Below, in pieces: positions 24,383 through 33,345 of a stretch of DNA of 64,000 nucleotides; within the stretch, counting starts at the first letter, position 1, and the number at the start of each line of letters is the position of its first letter. Under the pieces are notes generated by a model that saw nothing but the letters and a program-made list of their open reading frames with translations, made no database searches and was not told the DNA's origin. This stretch comes from JAQWQB01 sp047636995 (GTDB lineage: Bacteria; Bacteroidota; Bacteroidia; Flavobacteriales_D; Sanyastnellaceae): contig JBLIGQ010000005.1 of NCBI GenBank assembly GCA_047636995.1, forward strand, positions 1-64,000. The letters are read 5' to 3'. A program made the position numbers and the translations under genes.

Positions 24383-25392
24383 AAGACCGCATAGAACAAT
24401 TGATGGAGGAGGTGAAGAAGGCTTCTCCCAGCAATGCAGATGCCATTGAGGCTTTTCGCATCAAATACTTGGGGCGAAAAGGGGAGTTGAAATCTCTTGC
24501 TGATGATTTTAAAGAGGTGGCCAACGATCAGAAACGTGAAGTTGGTCAGCTTCTCAATGCCCTCAAAAAGACGGTCACCGAAAAGGTGGAAGAACTGAAA
24601 GCGGCAGGAGCAGAAGAGGTTCAAAGTACTTCTGGAGAAGATCTGACCCGCCCACATGGTGATTTGCCGCTTGGTGCGCGTCACCCAATTTCAATTGTTC
24701 GTCGCGAAATTTTAGACATCTTTTCACGCATCGGGTTCACAGTGGCTGAAGGTCCAGAAGTGGAAGATGATTGGCATGTATTCAGCGGATTGAATTTTCC
24801 GCCTGAGCACCCTGCGCGTGACATGCAAGACACGTTCTTTGTAGAAGGTGTTGATCGCCTACTGCGCACGCACACTTCTTCAGTGCAAGTGCGTGAGATG
24901 GAACACCGTGACCCACCTATTCGCATTGCAATGCCTGGTCGTGTGTTTAGAAATGAAGCCGTTTCTGCCCGCTCACACTGTGCATTTCACCAAGTGGAAG
25001 GGCTTTACATTGATAAAGAGGTGTCTTTTGCTGATTTGAAGCAAACGCTGCTTTATTTCGCACAAGAGTTTTTTGGGAAAGCTAAAATCAGACTTCGTCC
25101 TTCTTATTTTCCATTTACTGAGCCGAGTGCTGAAATGGATGTGTATTGGGGACTTGAAACGGAGACTGATTACCGCATTACGAAGGGCACAGGTTGGCTT
25201 GAAGTGCTAGGGTGTGGAATGGTAGACCCAAATGTGTTAAAAGCATCGGGCATTGACCCTGAGGTCTATTCTGGATTTGCTTTTGGAATGGGAATCGAAC
25301 GAATAGCGATGCTGCGTTACCAAATTGGTGACCTGCGCGTGTTCTTTGAAAACGATGCACGCTTCCTCAAACAATTTACAGCTGTTAGTTAA
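24379..25392 (+). CDS. pheS: Phenylalanine--tRNA ligase alpha subunit
   Basis: A 337-residue alpha chain of PheRS, which activates phenylalanine and charges tRNA-Phe together with PheT. The N-terminal coiled-coil tRNA-binding arm spans about residues 1-85. The class II catalytic core follows, with motif 2 around 'RVFRNEAVSARSHCAFHQVEG' (about 192-212) and motif 3 'FGMGIERIAMLRYQIGDLR'. The length is normal. It overlaps the cyclophilin gene by 4 nt and the convergent histidine kinase gene by 8 nt. pheT is not adjacent but at 11120-13570 on the opposite strand. Confidence 0.97.
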   Translation: MKDRIEQLMEEVKKASPSNADAIEAFRIKYLGRKGELKSLADDFKEVANDQKREVGQLLNALKKTVTEKVEELKAAGAEEVQSTSGEDLTRPHGDLPLGARHPISIVRREILDIFSRIGFTVAEGPEVEDDWHVFSGLNFPPEHPARDMQDTFFVEGVDRLLRTHTSSVQVREMEHRDPPIRIAMPGRVFRNEAVSARSHCAFHQVEGLYIDKEVSFADLKQTLLYFAQEFFGKAKIRLRPSYFPFTEPSAEMDVYWGLETETDYRITKGTGWLEVLGCGMVDPNVLKASGIDPEVYSGFAFGMGIERIAMLRYQIGDLRVFFENDARFLKQFTAVS

Positions 25393-27373
25393 GATTTGGT
25401 AGGTGAAAAGTGAGCTTGGAACCGAGGTCTTCCTCTGTGTCAAGTTTCACTTTTGCCTTGATCTTTTCACCAGCTATTCGCACTAAATAAAGGCCTAGTC
25501 CAGCGCCGGTTGATTTGTGGGTTCCTTTCACAAACATATCAAATACCTTGTCTCTTACCTTCTCAGGAATGCCTACCCCATTGTCTTCTATTGACAACGT
25601 AGCACCCTCATGGTCTGTATGAATTGAAACACGACAGTAGTCGTCATGCGAGCCTTTTCTGTATGCAATTGCGTTCGTGATGGTCTGCTGAAGAATGACT
25701 TTCAGTAGCTTAAAATCGCTGAAGAAGGCCCCGCTTTCCTCTATATTCCAACTCATTTGCAAGCCTTCAATGTTGGCCAGCTCTTTTTCTACAATTTGGT
25801 ACCGCAATTTATTGAAATCAATTTGCTCAACCTTAATGTCTACCTTTTTGTAGTCAACAGCACGGGAGAGGTTGACCAAAATGTCATCCATCTGATCAGT
25901 ACAAGATAAGATCAAACCTAAGTATTTCTTTGTGCTGGCATTGTGCTCTTCCTTTTCAAGTAAACGAAGCAGACTTTTAATGCTGGTTAACGGCGTGCGA
26001 AGATCGTGGGAAGACTTGTAAATGTATGTGTTCAACTCTTTATTCGCTTTTCTGAGCTCCCGTGTCCTCTTGTATACCTTCCATTCGAGAACCTTACTTA
26101 GTTTCCGCTTCTGTGTGAACTCTCTGAACAGAAGAATGAACAGAATTGTAAAGAAGACCGTTCCTATAATGAGTGCGTTTTTAAGTATGTTCCGCTCTCC
26201 TATCTCTTCAATGGTGCGCAGGTCTTCTAACGTTTGAACCCGATTTTCCGTGTCAAACTCATTCGTTCCGAACTCCCGTTTCGCCAAGCGTAAATCAATT
26301 AAATTATTGACTTCATTCAGACTGTCTGCAATGTGTAAAGCAGTAAAAGCTTCTTCATACCTGGCTCTGCTTGAAAAAAACAACGATTTTCTTCGTTCTA
26401 TGATCTCTAGCCATTGTTGATCCTGAACCTGCTGCGCGAGCTGACTGGCATCTAAGAAACTTAAAAGTGCTTGAGTATCTCTTGCCGCGGCATCATAAAG
26501 TTCTGCTAGCTCATAAAGAAGAGGAAGGCCCTGGTTCGGTGGGATCTTATCCAAGTATTCTCTGGCTAGTTCCAAATATTTCAGCGCCTGGAAGAAATTT
26601 TCTTCTTTTCTAAAGTGAAATGAAAGTCGTGTGAGAAAGCGTACCGTTTGTGATGGAGATCCTGATTGGACAGCCAAATCAGCTGCTTCTTTCGCTAAAG
26701 TGATTTCTTCGCGTGAGCGACCTTCAGTAGAGTATGTAAGGAGAATGAATTCGATGTTGTTCAAACGCTCCTCCTGCATGCCATACGCTTCATAAATGGA
26801 GTTCGCAGCTTCTAAATTGGCCCGAGCAGAATCCATTTCTACTACAGAGAAGTGTACTTTCCCCAATTCCTCTAATGCCAATGCTTTACGCATAGGGTCA
26901 AGATCTTGGCGTGTAAGTATTTTACGCAGCAAGGTCTCTGCCATTTCTGCTTCTCCCTGTTTTCCGTGAATTATAGCGGTTTTGAACTGTGCAGTCAGCG
27001 CGTCTTTAGCGTTCCCTGTTTTCTCAAAAGCGCGGAGGGCAAGCGAGTAGTATTCAATAGATTTCTTGAAGCTTTTTTGCTCGTAATAGATTTCACCTGC
27101 ATTGAGCGCAGCTTCTCCGCGGAGCTTTTGGTCTGTGCTTTTTTCTAGCACCAGATTGTATGACTGTATTGCCTGAACAGGGTGCTCTAATGATTGGTGC
27201 GCTTTACCGCGTTTTAGTATTACCTCATCTGCATCTTCTGATAATGTGAGTTGAAGAAAGAGCTGATAATCCTTCACATTCCACGCTGAATCTGCCTTGA
27301 GTTCAAGGTTATCTGCCCCAGATGAAAATCCAGGAATCAAGAGCAGCAGGAAAAAAATGAAGTTGCGGATCAC
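25385..27373 (-). CDS. TPR-containing membrane histidine kinase
   Basis: 662 residues, beginning at a GTG codon. A signal peptide/first membrane segment (about 1-19) is followed by a periplasmic array of TPR-like helical repeats (about 25-380), one membrane helix (about 400-420, 'ALIIGTVFFTILFILLF'), a coiled linker and a HisKA domain with the phospho-acceptor H in 'SSHDLRTPLTSI'. The HATPase domain has 'NAIAYRKGS', 'DNGVGIPEK' and 'STGAGLGLYLVRIAG'. This architecture is common in Flavobacteriia as a sensor whose TPR domain meets a periplasmic partner. No receiver domain or response regulator gene is adjacent, so it is an orphan kinase. Convergent with pheS. Confidence 0.88.
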   Translation of the reverse strand: MIRNFIFFLLLLIPGFSSGADNLELKADSAWNVKDYQLFLQLTLSEDADEVILKRGKAHQSLEHPVQAIQSYNLVLEKSTDQKLRGEAALNAGEIYYEQKSFKKSIEYYSLALRAFEKTGNAKDALTAQFKTAIIHGKQGEAEMAETLLRKILTRQDLDPMRKALALEELGKVHFSVVEMDSARANLEAANSIYEAYGMQEERLNNIEFILLTYSTEGRSREEITLAKEAADLAVQSGSPSQTVRFLTRLSFHFRKEENFFQALKYLELAREYLDKIPPNQGLPLLYELAELYDAAARDTQALLSFLDASQLAQQVQDQQWLEIIERRKSLFFSSRARYEEAFTALHIADSLNEVNNLIDLRLAKREFGTNEFDTENRVQTLEDLRTIEEIGERNILKNALIIGTVFFTILFILLFREFTQKRKLSKVLEWKVYKRTRELRKANKELNTYIYKSSHDLRTPLTSIKSLLRLLEKEEHNASTKKYLGLILSCTDQMDDILVNLSRAVDYKKVDIKVEQIDFNKLRYQIVEKELANIEGLQMSWNIEESGAFFSDFKLLKVILQQTITNAIAYRKGSHDDYCRVSIHTDHEGATLSIEDNGVGIPEKVRDKVFDMFVKGTHKSTGAGLGLYLVRIAGEKIKAKVKLDTEEDLGSKLTFHLPNLN

Positions 27374-27440
27374 AGATAGAAAAGTTAACGGAGTTTAATT
27401 TATTAAGTTAGGGTTAGATTCCTTGTAGGAATTGTCTGAT

Positions 27441-28484
27441 TTAATGCGTTTGTTTCAATTCATTCATGGTCTCCAAAGCAGCAGTGAGCAAATCAATGCT
27501 GCCCTTGATGTCTGATTTGTGTGCCATTTCAATTGCTGAATGAATGTGTCTGGTTGGAATCGAAATGGCTCCAGTGATTGCTCCTCCAGCTGTCATTCGC
27601 TGGATTCCAGAGGTGTCAGTGCCTCCTGCTGTAAGTATTTCAGGTTGCCATGCAATCTTGCGCTTATCTGCCGTTTTTTTGAGAAATGAAATCATGCGAG
27701 GGTCACAAATAGCGCTCGCGTCCATGATCTTAATCGCCGTGCCTTCTCCTAAAATAGTCACTTTTTCATGCGCACCTGCACCTGGTGTGTCAAATGCAAT
27801 GGTGGTGTCAAGCCCTAAACCAATGTCTGGTTGTAGCTGCAAAGTAGCCACTTGTGCGCCTCTTATTCCAACCTCTTCTTGAACAGTGAAAACACCATAG
27901 ACATCGTAGGCTGGTTGCTTCATGTTTTTCAAGGTCTCAATTAAAATGAAAACGGAAACGCGATTGTCTATTGACTTGCAATTCACACAATCACCCATTT
28001 CTACAAGTGATCGCTTTCGTGTAACCGGACTTCCAATAGGGACTAATTTCTTTGCCTCATCACCTGTAAGACCTAAGTCAATGAAGTAGTCACTTATTTT
28101 TGGCGCTTTTGTGCGCTCTTCTGGAGCCATGATGTGGATAGGCTTCGACCCCATTACGCCAATCAAATCTTTTTCGCCATGAACAATTACACGCTGAGAA
28201 GTAAGGGTTTTTGGATCGAAACCTCCCAAGGTGTGAAAGCGGCAGAATCCGTTTTCATCTATATGAGTGATCATAAAGCCAATCTCATCCATGTGAGCGG
28301 CAACCATGACTTTTTTTGATTCTTTTCCTTTCTTAAAGGCAGTGACATTGCCCATGTTGTCTACTGTTACAGCGTCAACATAGGGACTTACTTCCTTAAT
28401 GATGAGATCTCGAATTTTGCCTTCGTAGCCGGGTGCACCGGGCATTTCGCAAATCCGAGACAAAAGTTTTATATCCAAAGACAT
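27441..28484 (-). CDS. M42-family metallopeptidase (glutamyl aminopeptidase/deblocking type)
   Basis: A 347-residue cytoplasmic aminopeptidase that typically forms dodecameric TET particles and trims peptides. Metal and catalytic residues lie in 'VAAHMDEIGFMI', 'DNRVSVFILIE', 'QEEVGIRGA' (catalytic EE), 'LGLDTTIAFDTPG' and a final histidine in 'RHIHSAIEM'. I use the ATG at 28484 (MSLDIKLLS), which matches the family start. The longer frame from 28520 would need translation to begin upstream of a good -7 box (28505-28512). Monocistronic. Confidence 0.92.
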   Translation of the reverse strand: MSLDIKLLSRICEMPGAPGYEGKIRDLIIKEVSPYVDAVTVDNMGNVTAFKKGKESKKVMVAAHMDEIGFMITHIDENGFCRFHTLGGFDPKTLTSQRVIVHGEKDLIGVMGSKPIHIMAPEERTKAPKISDYFIDLGLTGDEAKKLVPIGSPVTRKRSLVEMGDCVNCKSIDNRVSVFILIETLKNMKQPAYDVYGVFTVQEEVGIRGAQVATLQLQPDIGLGLDTTIAFDTPGAGAHEKVTILGEGTAIKIMDASAICDPRMISFLKKTADKRKIAWQPEILTAGGTDTSGIQRMTAGGAITGAISIPTRHIHSAIEMAHKSDIKGSIDLLTAALETMNELKQTH

Positions 28485-28504
28485 ATACGTATTGATAGTG
28501 CAAT

Positions 28505-28512
28505 CAAATATA
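28505..28512 (-). promoter_or_regulatory. -7 promoter box of the M42 peptidase gene
   Basis: On the minus strand TATATTTG, a full TAnnTTTG match, 20 nt upstream of the chosen ATG. It supports the shorter start and predicts a leader of about 14 nt. Confidence 0.55.
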
Positions 28513-28576
28513 GTGCGCAATTGTGCTTTGAATTTGGACTAGCAAGGCTTTGTGTTACCAATAGAACGTTAATAAC

Positions 28577-28747
28577 ATGGACCTTAGAGCTGAAGACGAT
28601 CTCTTCTCATTGGCTTACTAGAAATCGAGTACCAGAATTTTGCTGCTCGAAATGCTGTTTATGTTCGCCTTAGCAACGTTGGTTACCCAATGGCACATAA
28701 AAAACAAGTATGAAGGGTTCCTTGCAAGCATCAGGCTGCGAGGATAG
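28577..28747 (+). pseudogene. Possible broken small membrane protein gene
   Basis: In the 265-bp gap between two minus-strand peptidase genes, an ATG at 28577 opens a frame of 56 sense codons interrupted once by TAG at codon 15. After the stop the frame encodes a hydrophobic helix ('ILLLEMLFMFALATLV') and a basic tail. It could be a decayed small gene, or chance. Nothing else of note is seen in this gap. Confidence 0.2.
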
Positions 28748-28749
28748 CG

Positions 28750-29733
28750 CTATTCGTGGTAAATTACTTCCATGACCGTTTGCCCTACTTTCTGCAACGT
28801 CTCTTTGCTAATAATGTCCATGTTGTCTTGGTGAGTATGGTGAAACGCACCGTAGCCCATTGGTAAAATGTTAACATGGTAATGTACGATGTTAGCAGAA
28901 GGGATGCCTGCTCCTTGCGTCACGAAGTAGTTGTCATCAATGGTTTGTGGAGTTACATCTTCTCTAAACAAATCGGAATAACCCAATTCTTTTGCTGCAT
29001 TCCAAACTTTGTTGACGATGCTAGGTGAAAGGGCCATTGAGGTTCCTTCTTTATTGAAAACGGCGTTTTTACTTCCCACCATGTCGAGAAGAATACCATA
29101 CTTTGCCCGGTAGCCTGGTTTGTGCTTATTAGCAGCCCAATACTGACTTCCTAAACACCAATCTGTGTAGTCTCCATCTTCAATCCATTCTGGCGTGCCG
29201 TAATCTTCAGTGTCGAAGAAAATGATGTCTATGCCCACATCTGTTGGTGTGTCTGCTAAATGGCGCGCCACTTCCAGCAAGACGGCCACTCCAGATCCAC
29301 CGTCATTTGCGCCGTCAATCGGTTCGGTAATTCGAACAGTGTCTTTATCTGCAAATGGACGTGTATCCCAGTGAGCGTAAAGGAGAACACGCTTTTTTAA
29401 ATCAGGTTTGAATTGACCAATGACGTTTTTCATGTTCAAAGGGGTTCCGTCAAATGCAGTAACAACCGCTTGTTGCACAATCACATCTGCGCCGTATTCC
29501 GTCAGTTTAGTGCTCAAGTAATCTGCACACTGGGCATGTGCGGCTGTATTCGGGACACGCGGGCCAAAAGCCACTTGTTCTGCCACAAACTGATAGGCTG
29601 AGTCTCCATTAAACACAGGCACGTTAACCACTTTTTGCGGTTCGTAGGAGATTTTCTTGTGCGTTGTTGCGTCATCTGTGCAAGCCACGAACACCGTAAC
29701 AAGAAGTGATATTGTGAGGAATTTATGCGTCAT
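28750..29733 (-). CDS. M28-family zinc hydrolase, glutaminyl-cyclase-like lipoprotein
   Basis: 327 residues. The signal peptide has a lipobox ('VFVACTDD', Cys18). The zinc-hydrolase core shows 'YAHWDTRPFADKD', 'DGANDGGSGVAVLLEVARHL', 'IIFFDTEDYG' and a final 'FHHTHQDNMD'. Together these match the M28 subgroup that includes glutaminyl-peptide cyclotransferases (N-terminal Gln to pyroglutamate), which are common in Bacteroidota, where many exported proteins begin with Gln after signal cleavage. An aminopeptidase role cannot be excluded. Its start lies 11 nt inside the end of cysS, so it is the second gene of that operon. Confidence 0.85.
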   Translation of the reverse strand: MTHKFLTISLLVTVFVACTDDATTHKKISYEPQKVVNVPVFNGDSAYQFVAEQVAFGPRVPNTAAHAQCADYLSTKLTEYGADVIVQQAVVTAFDGTPLNMKNVIGQFKPDLKKRVLLYAHWDTRPFADKDTVRITEPIDGANDGGSGVAVLLEVARHLADTPTDVGIDIIFFDTEDYGTPEWIEDGDYTDWCLGSQYWAANKHKPGYRAKYGILLDMVGSKNAVFNKEGTSMALSPSIVNKVWNAAKELGYSDLFREDVTPQTIDDNYFVTQGAGIPSANIVHYHVNILPMGYGAFHHTHQDNMDIISKETLQKVGQTVMEVIYHE

Positions 29734-31216
29734 GTGACCAGGTAGTACCTTCTTTAGAGTCTTTTATTTGAACTTTCATGTCTGACAGCTGATCACGAAT
29801 TTTATCAGCTGTGCCCCAATCTTTGTTTGTTTTCGCATCAGATCTCAAAGTGAGGAGCAATTGCATCAACTGATCTGTTAATTCATCATCAGATCCTGTA
29901 GCTTCTGTCTCATCTTCGAAACCCAGAACACTGTAAAAGAACGAATTAAATGTCTCTTTTAGTAGAACAAGATTGGCTTCGTCAATCGCAATCTTCTCAG
30001 CAGCTGCAGAGTTGATCACTTTAACGCCTTCGAACAAGACCGATATGAGAATAGGGGTGTTGAAGTCATCATTCATGGCATCAAAACACTTTTTGGTCCA
30101 TGCATTAGCATCAAAATCACTTGTTCCATTAGCGGTAAGTAATTCCATCTTCTTTTTGGCCTCTACCATGCGTTGGAAACCTTTTTCACCGGCCTGCAAG
30201 GCTTCATTTGAGAAGTCAAGCGTGCTGGCATAATGCCCTTGGAGCATAAAGAACCGAACGGTCATGGCGCTGTATCCGCGTTCTAGAAGCTTATGATTTC
30301 CGGTAACAAGTTCTTCTGGTGTAAACCCGTTTCCTTCAGATTTTCCCATTTTCTTGCCATTCACGGTCAGCATGTTTCCGTGCATCCAATAGTTTACGGG
30401 CTCTTTGCCTGTAGCACCAACGTTTTGAGCAATTTCACATTCGTGGTGTGGGAATTTTAAATCCATTCCGCCACCGTGAATGTCAAACTGCTTGCCTAAG
30501 TACTTCGTACTCATTACTGAGCATTCAAGATGCCAGCCGGGGAAACCCATTCCCCACGGAGAAGGCCATTGCATTAAATGTTCTGTTCCCGCTTTTTTCC
30601 AAAGCGCGAAGTCCAGTCCGTCTTGTTTTTCGTCTTGGCCTTCAAGCGCACGTGTATTTGAAATCAGGTCTTCAATTTTTCTTCCTGAAAGTTTTCCGTA
30701 GCCGTAATCTTTATTGAATTTTTTCACGTTGAAATACACGCTTCCATTCACTTCATAGGCGAAGCCACGATCAATAAGTTGCTTGATCATTTCAATCTGC
30801 TCAACAATGTGCCCTGTAGCTGTTGGTTCAATTGAAGGGGGCAAGATGTTGAACATGCGCATCACATCATGGAAGTCATTCGTGTATTTCTGAACGACTT
30901 CCATTGGCTCAAGATTGTCTAATCTGGCCTTCTTCGCGATCTTATCTTCCCCTTCATCAGCATCACCAACTAAGTGACCTACATCAGTGATGTTGCGAAC
31001 GTACCGCACTTGATAGCCTAAAAAGCTCAAGTAACGATAGACCACATCAAACGTTAGAAAGGTGCGCACATTGCCCAAATGAACGTTGCTGTAGACTGTT
31101 GGCCCGCAGACGTATAGACCTACAAAAGGCGGATTCAAAGCTTTGAATTGTTCTTTCGCCCTGCTCAGGCTATTGTAGATCGTGAGCGTTTGCTCCTTGA
31201 GATGTTCGTGTTGCAT
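29723..31216 (-). CDS. cysS: Cysteine--tRNA ligase
   Basis: A 497-residue class I synthetase. The HIGH-type motif is in 'GPTVYSNVHLGNVRTFL' (about 39-55), the zinc ligands include the Cys of 'VCGPTVY' and 'LECSVMS' plus 'HHECE', and the KMSKS-type loop is 'KKMGKSEGN'. The DALR anticodon domain and a C-terminal helical part follow. The length is normal. It is the first gene of a two-gene operon with the M28 hydrolase. A TTTG four bases before the ATG (TTTCTTTG, one mismatch to the -7 consensus) hints at a very short leader. Confidence 0.97.
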   Translation of the reverse strand: MQHEHLKEQTLTIYNSLSRAKEQFKALNPPFVGLYVCGPTVYSNVHLGNVRTFLTFDVVYRYLSFLGYQVRYVRNITDVGHLVGDADEGEDKIAKKARLDNLEPMEVVQKYTNDFHDVMRMFNILPPSIEPTATGHIVEQIEMIKQLIDRGFAYEVNGSVYFNVKKFNKDYGYGKLSGRKIEDLISNTRALEGQDEKQDGLDFALWKKAGTEHLMQWPSPWGMGFPGWHLECSVMSTKYLGKQFDIHGGGMDLKFPHHECEIAQNVGATGKEPVNYWMHGNMLTVNGKKMGKSEGNGFTPEELVTGNHKLLERGYSAMTVRFFMLQGHYASTLDFSNEALQAGEKGFQRMVEAKKKMELLTANGTSDFDANAWTKKCFDAMNDDFNTPILISVLFEGVKVINSAAAEKIAIDEANLVLLKETFNSFFYSVLGFEDETEATGSDDELTDQLMQLLLTLRSDAKTNKDWGTADKIRDQLSDMKVQIKDSKEGTTWSHDA

Positions 31217-31275
31217 GGTACAAAGAAAACAATTTCGTCTTTTTAAGGACTGGTTTTGAGAAATGAATGCAAGAA

Positions 31276-31301
31276 AAAACCGCTCTCTAAAGAGCGGTTT
31301 T
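31276..31301 (-). terminator. Rho-independent terminator between the MORN gene and cysS
   Basis: A perfect 11-bp stem (AAAACCGCTCT/AGAGCGGTTTT) with a 4-nt loop. On the minus strand it ends in a T run, so it terminates the upstream MORN-protein transcript before cysS. Confidence 0.9.
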
Positions 31302-31343
31302 GGTTTAGGTAAATTAGACTTTATTTAGTTATAGTAGTAGTTC

Positions 31344-32237
31344 TTAATCTGTGGGGTCTTTAATTACTCCTGTTCCGATATACTTTCCGCCCTTGTAAAT
31401 TTCTATTCTCACAAGAATCCCCTCTGTACTATAGCGGTACCATTTCCCATCCCAGAGCCGACCATTGTTGAAATTTCCAACTTGCGTAATTTGCTGGTTG
31501 GCATCATACAATACGTTGTGGCCGTCTGGCTCAAAGCTGTAGGCTATGTTTGGCTTGTCAGGTGTTGATTGTGATTCAACAATGGTTTTTTCAATGGGGT
31601 CAGCTTTTGTAGCAACCTTCCCTGTTTGCCGGTGTGATTTAATGGTGCCGTCAACGGTCACTCCGCCGGTAAACTTTCGAGACTCTTTCAGGTCGCCATT
31701 TTCGTAATACCGCTTGTATTCGCCTTCCTCTTTTCCATTTTGAATAACCACATCCAAAGCAACTTGTCCGTTTTCGTAAAAATATTTTTGCTGACCATTG
31801 CGTTTGCCATTGTCTGCAAAAAAGAATATTTGTTGGGGCTGTCCATTGGAGTAATAGCGGTTGAAATCACCCACATTCTTATTGCGATGCCATGTACTTG
31901 ACTCTTCCAATTGACCATTTTCATAGTAAATTGCATAGGGGCCGTAAGGGCGGTTTTTTGAATAAGTGATTTCGCTGCGAAGGTTTCCGTTGGAATGGAA
32001 ACGTTTCCATGTGCCTTCTTTCAAGTTGTCTAAGTAAACCCCTTCTTCAACAGTATCGTTTGGACCATAACTGTCTTCTTCAGACATGTATCCTTTGATG
32101 ATCCAATGTCCTTGGCGCATGCCATTATCGTCAACCTGATTTAATTCTTGCGCGGAAGACCCGAACGCAAGAACGCTCAATAAGACGCAGAGCGACAGCA
32201 AAAGTGCTTTTGGAGCTAGGTTGTTTGTAGTAGTCAT
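31344..32237 (-). CDS. Exported MORN/YwqK-repeat protein
   Basis: 297 residues from the ATG at 32237 (MTTTNNL), with a signal peptide ending near 'FGSSAQ'. The mature protein is a run of six or more MORN-like units of about 20-24 residues with the core pattern 'YYENGQLxxSxxWxxNKxxG' (for example 'GTWKRFHSNGNLRSEI', 'GDFNRYYSNGQPQQ', 'GEYKRYYENGDLKES'). A C-terminal part carries two more diverged units. Databases often call this 'toxin-antitoxin system YwqK family antitoxin', but no toxin gene is adjacent and the protein is exported, so that name is misleading. It is monocistronic with its own terminator. Function unknown, perhaps surface binding. Confidence 0.8.
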   Translation of the reverse strand: MTTTNNLAPKALLLSLCVLLSVLAFGSSAQELNQVDDNGMRQGHWIIKGYMSEEDSYGPNDTVEEGVYLDNLKEGTWKRFHSNGNLRSEITYSKNRPYGPYAIYYENGQLEESSTWHRNKNVGDFNRYYSNGQPQQIFFFADNGKRNGQQKYFYENGQVALDVVIQNGKEEGEYKRYYENGDLKESRKFTGGVTVDGTIKSHRQTGKVATKADPIEKTIVESQSTPDKPNIAYSFEPDGHNVLYDANQQITQVGNFNNGRLWDGKWYRYSTEGILVRIEIYKGGKYIGTGVIKDPTD

Positions 32238-32286
32238 TTTCTTTGGTATTGGCATGAACCTAATACCCTCTACTACGAAAAATAAT

Positions 32287-33267
32287 TTATAAGGTTTCAG
32301 TCACGCTTTTTTTTTTGGCAATCTCTCTGAGCATCACTTCTGTCAATGCTGAAAGATTAAACTTTGCCTTCCATCCCCAATCTTTATTGGCTACATCATC
32401 GTTTATGCTTGACGGCCAGGAGTCTGCGATTTTCTGACGGAAATCTGGAGCATAGTTGATTTTAAATGAAGGAATCTGCGTACAAATGGCCGCCGCAATT
32501 TCTGCAGGGGTAAAATCCATTCCGCTTATATTGTATGAAGAACGAACTGAGATGTCTTCTGAAGGCGCTTGCATGAGATCTATTGTTGCATTGATGGCAT
32601 CTTCCATAAACATCATAGGCAAGCGTGTATCCTTGTTTAAAAAGCAAGTGAAGTTTTTATTTTCAAGTGCTTGGTGAAATATATCTACGGCATAGTCAGT
32701 TGTACCGCCTCCTGGTGCAGACTTATGACCAATCAGTCCTGGGTAGCGAATGCTTCTTACGTCTACTCCATGATTTTGCTGGTAATATTCACACCATCTT
32801 TCTCCTGCCAGTTTAGAAATGCCATAAACTGTGTTAGGCTCACAAACGGTCACCTGTGGCGTATTGTCTGCAGGGGTTGATGGACCGAAAACCGCTATAG
32901 ATGAAGGCCAGAACACCTTTTTTATAATGCCTGCTTTCGCGAGGTTTAACACATTGAAAAGCCCTACCATATTTAAGTCCCAGGCCTTTTCAGGTTGCTG
33001 TTCTGCGGTTGCGGAAAGCATTGCAGCAAGTAAATAAATGGTGTCAATTTTGTGGCGCTGTACAACCTCTTTGAGCTGCTGCTCGTTCAGAATATTCAGG
33101 TGTTCAAAGGTGAATTCAGCCAGGGCTTCATTCGCTGGTATACGGATGTCTGCGCCCACAACGTTGTGATTGCCATTAAGTTCGCCTAGTTTTAGAATCA
33201 ATTCTGTTCCTATTTGGCCAGATGCTCCAATTACAAGCGAACGTTCGTTCGTGTCTGAATTTTCCAT
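32287..33267 (-). CDS. SDR-type NAD-dependent epimerase/dehydrogenase (L-threonine 3-dehydrogenase-like)
   Basis: A 326-residue extended short-chain dehydrogenase. The Rossmann glycine motif 'GASGQIGTEL' is at residues 14-23, 'LLAAMLSATAEQ' follows, and the active-site S and YxxxK ('SSIAVFG' and 'YGISKLAGERW') are intact. The 'SIRYPGLIG' block and overall length fit the SDR L-threonine dehydrogenases known from Flavobacterium, which oxidise threonine to 2-amino-3-ketobutyrate. The partner ligase Kbl is not in the window, and UDP-sugar epimerases share most motifs, so the substrate is probable rather than certain. A -7 box lies about 35 nt upstream. Confidence 0.82.
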   Translation of the reverse strand: MENSDTNERSLVIGASGQIGTELILKLGELNGNHNVVGADIRIPANEALAEFTFEHLNILNEQQLKEVVQRHKIDTIYLLAAMLSATAEQQPEKAWDLNMVGLFNVLNLAKAGIIKKVFWPSSIAVFGPSTPADNTPQVTVCEPNTVYGISKLAGERWCEYYQQNHGVDVRSIRYPGLIGHKSAPGGGTTDYAVDIFHQALENKNFTCFLNKDTRLPMMFMEDAINATIDLMQAPSEDISVRSSYNISGMDFTPAEIAAAICTQIPSFKINYAPDFRQKIADSWPSSINDDVANKDWGWKAKFNLSALTEVMLREIAKKKSVTETL

Positions 33268-33301
33268 TGAGGTTATACGTTAGGTCATTTCTCTCGCGTC
33301 A

Positions 33302-33309
33302 CAAATGTA
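33302..33309 (-). promoter_or_regulatory. -7 promoter box of the SDR dehydrogenase gene
   Basis: TACATTTG on the minus strand, a full TAnnTTTG match, 34 nt before the ATG at 33267. Confidence 0.5.
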
Positions 33310-33345
33310 ATCAAAGACCTTGAAATTTTGTTCGATTGGGGTGCA

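Noticed and set aside
24379..25392. T-box or other tRNA-responsive leader before the Phe, Cys synthetase genes
   Set aside because: pheS overlaps the upstream gene, pheT has a short leader, and cysS seems leaderless, so there is no room for such an element.
31344..32237. Antitoxin of a YwqK-type toxin-antitoxin system
   Set aside because: The protein has a signal peptide and no toxin gene is next to it; the name reflects a repeat family, not function.
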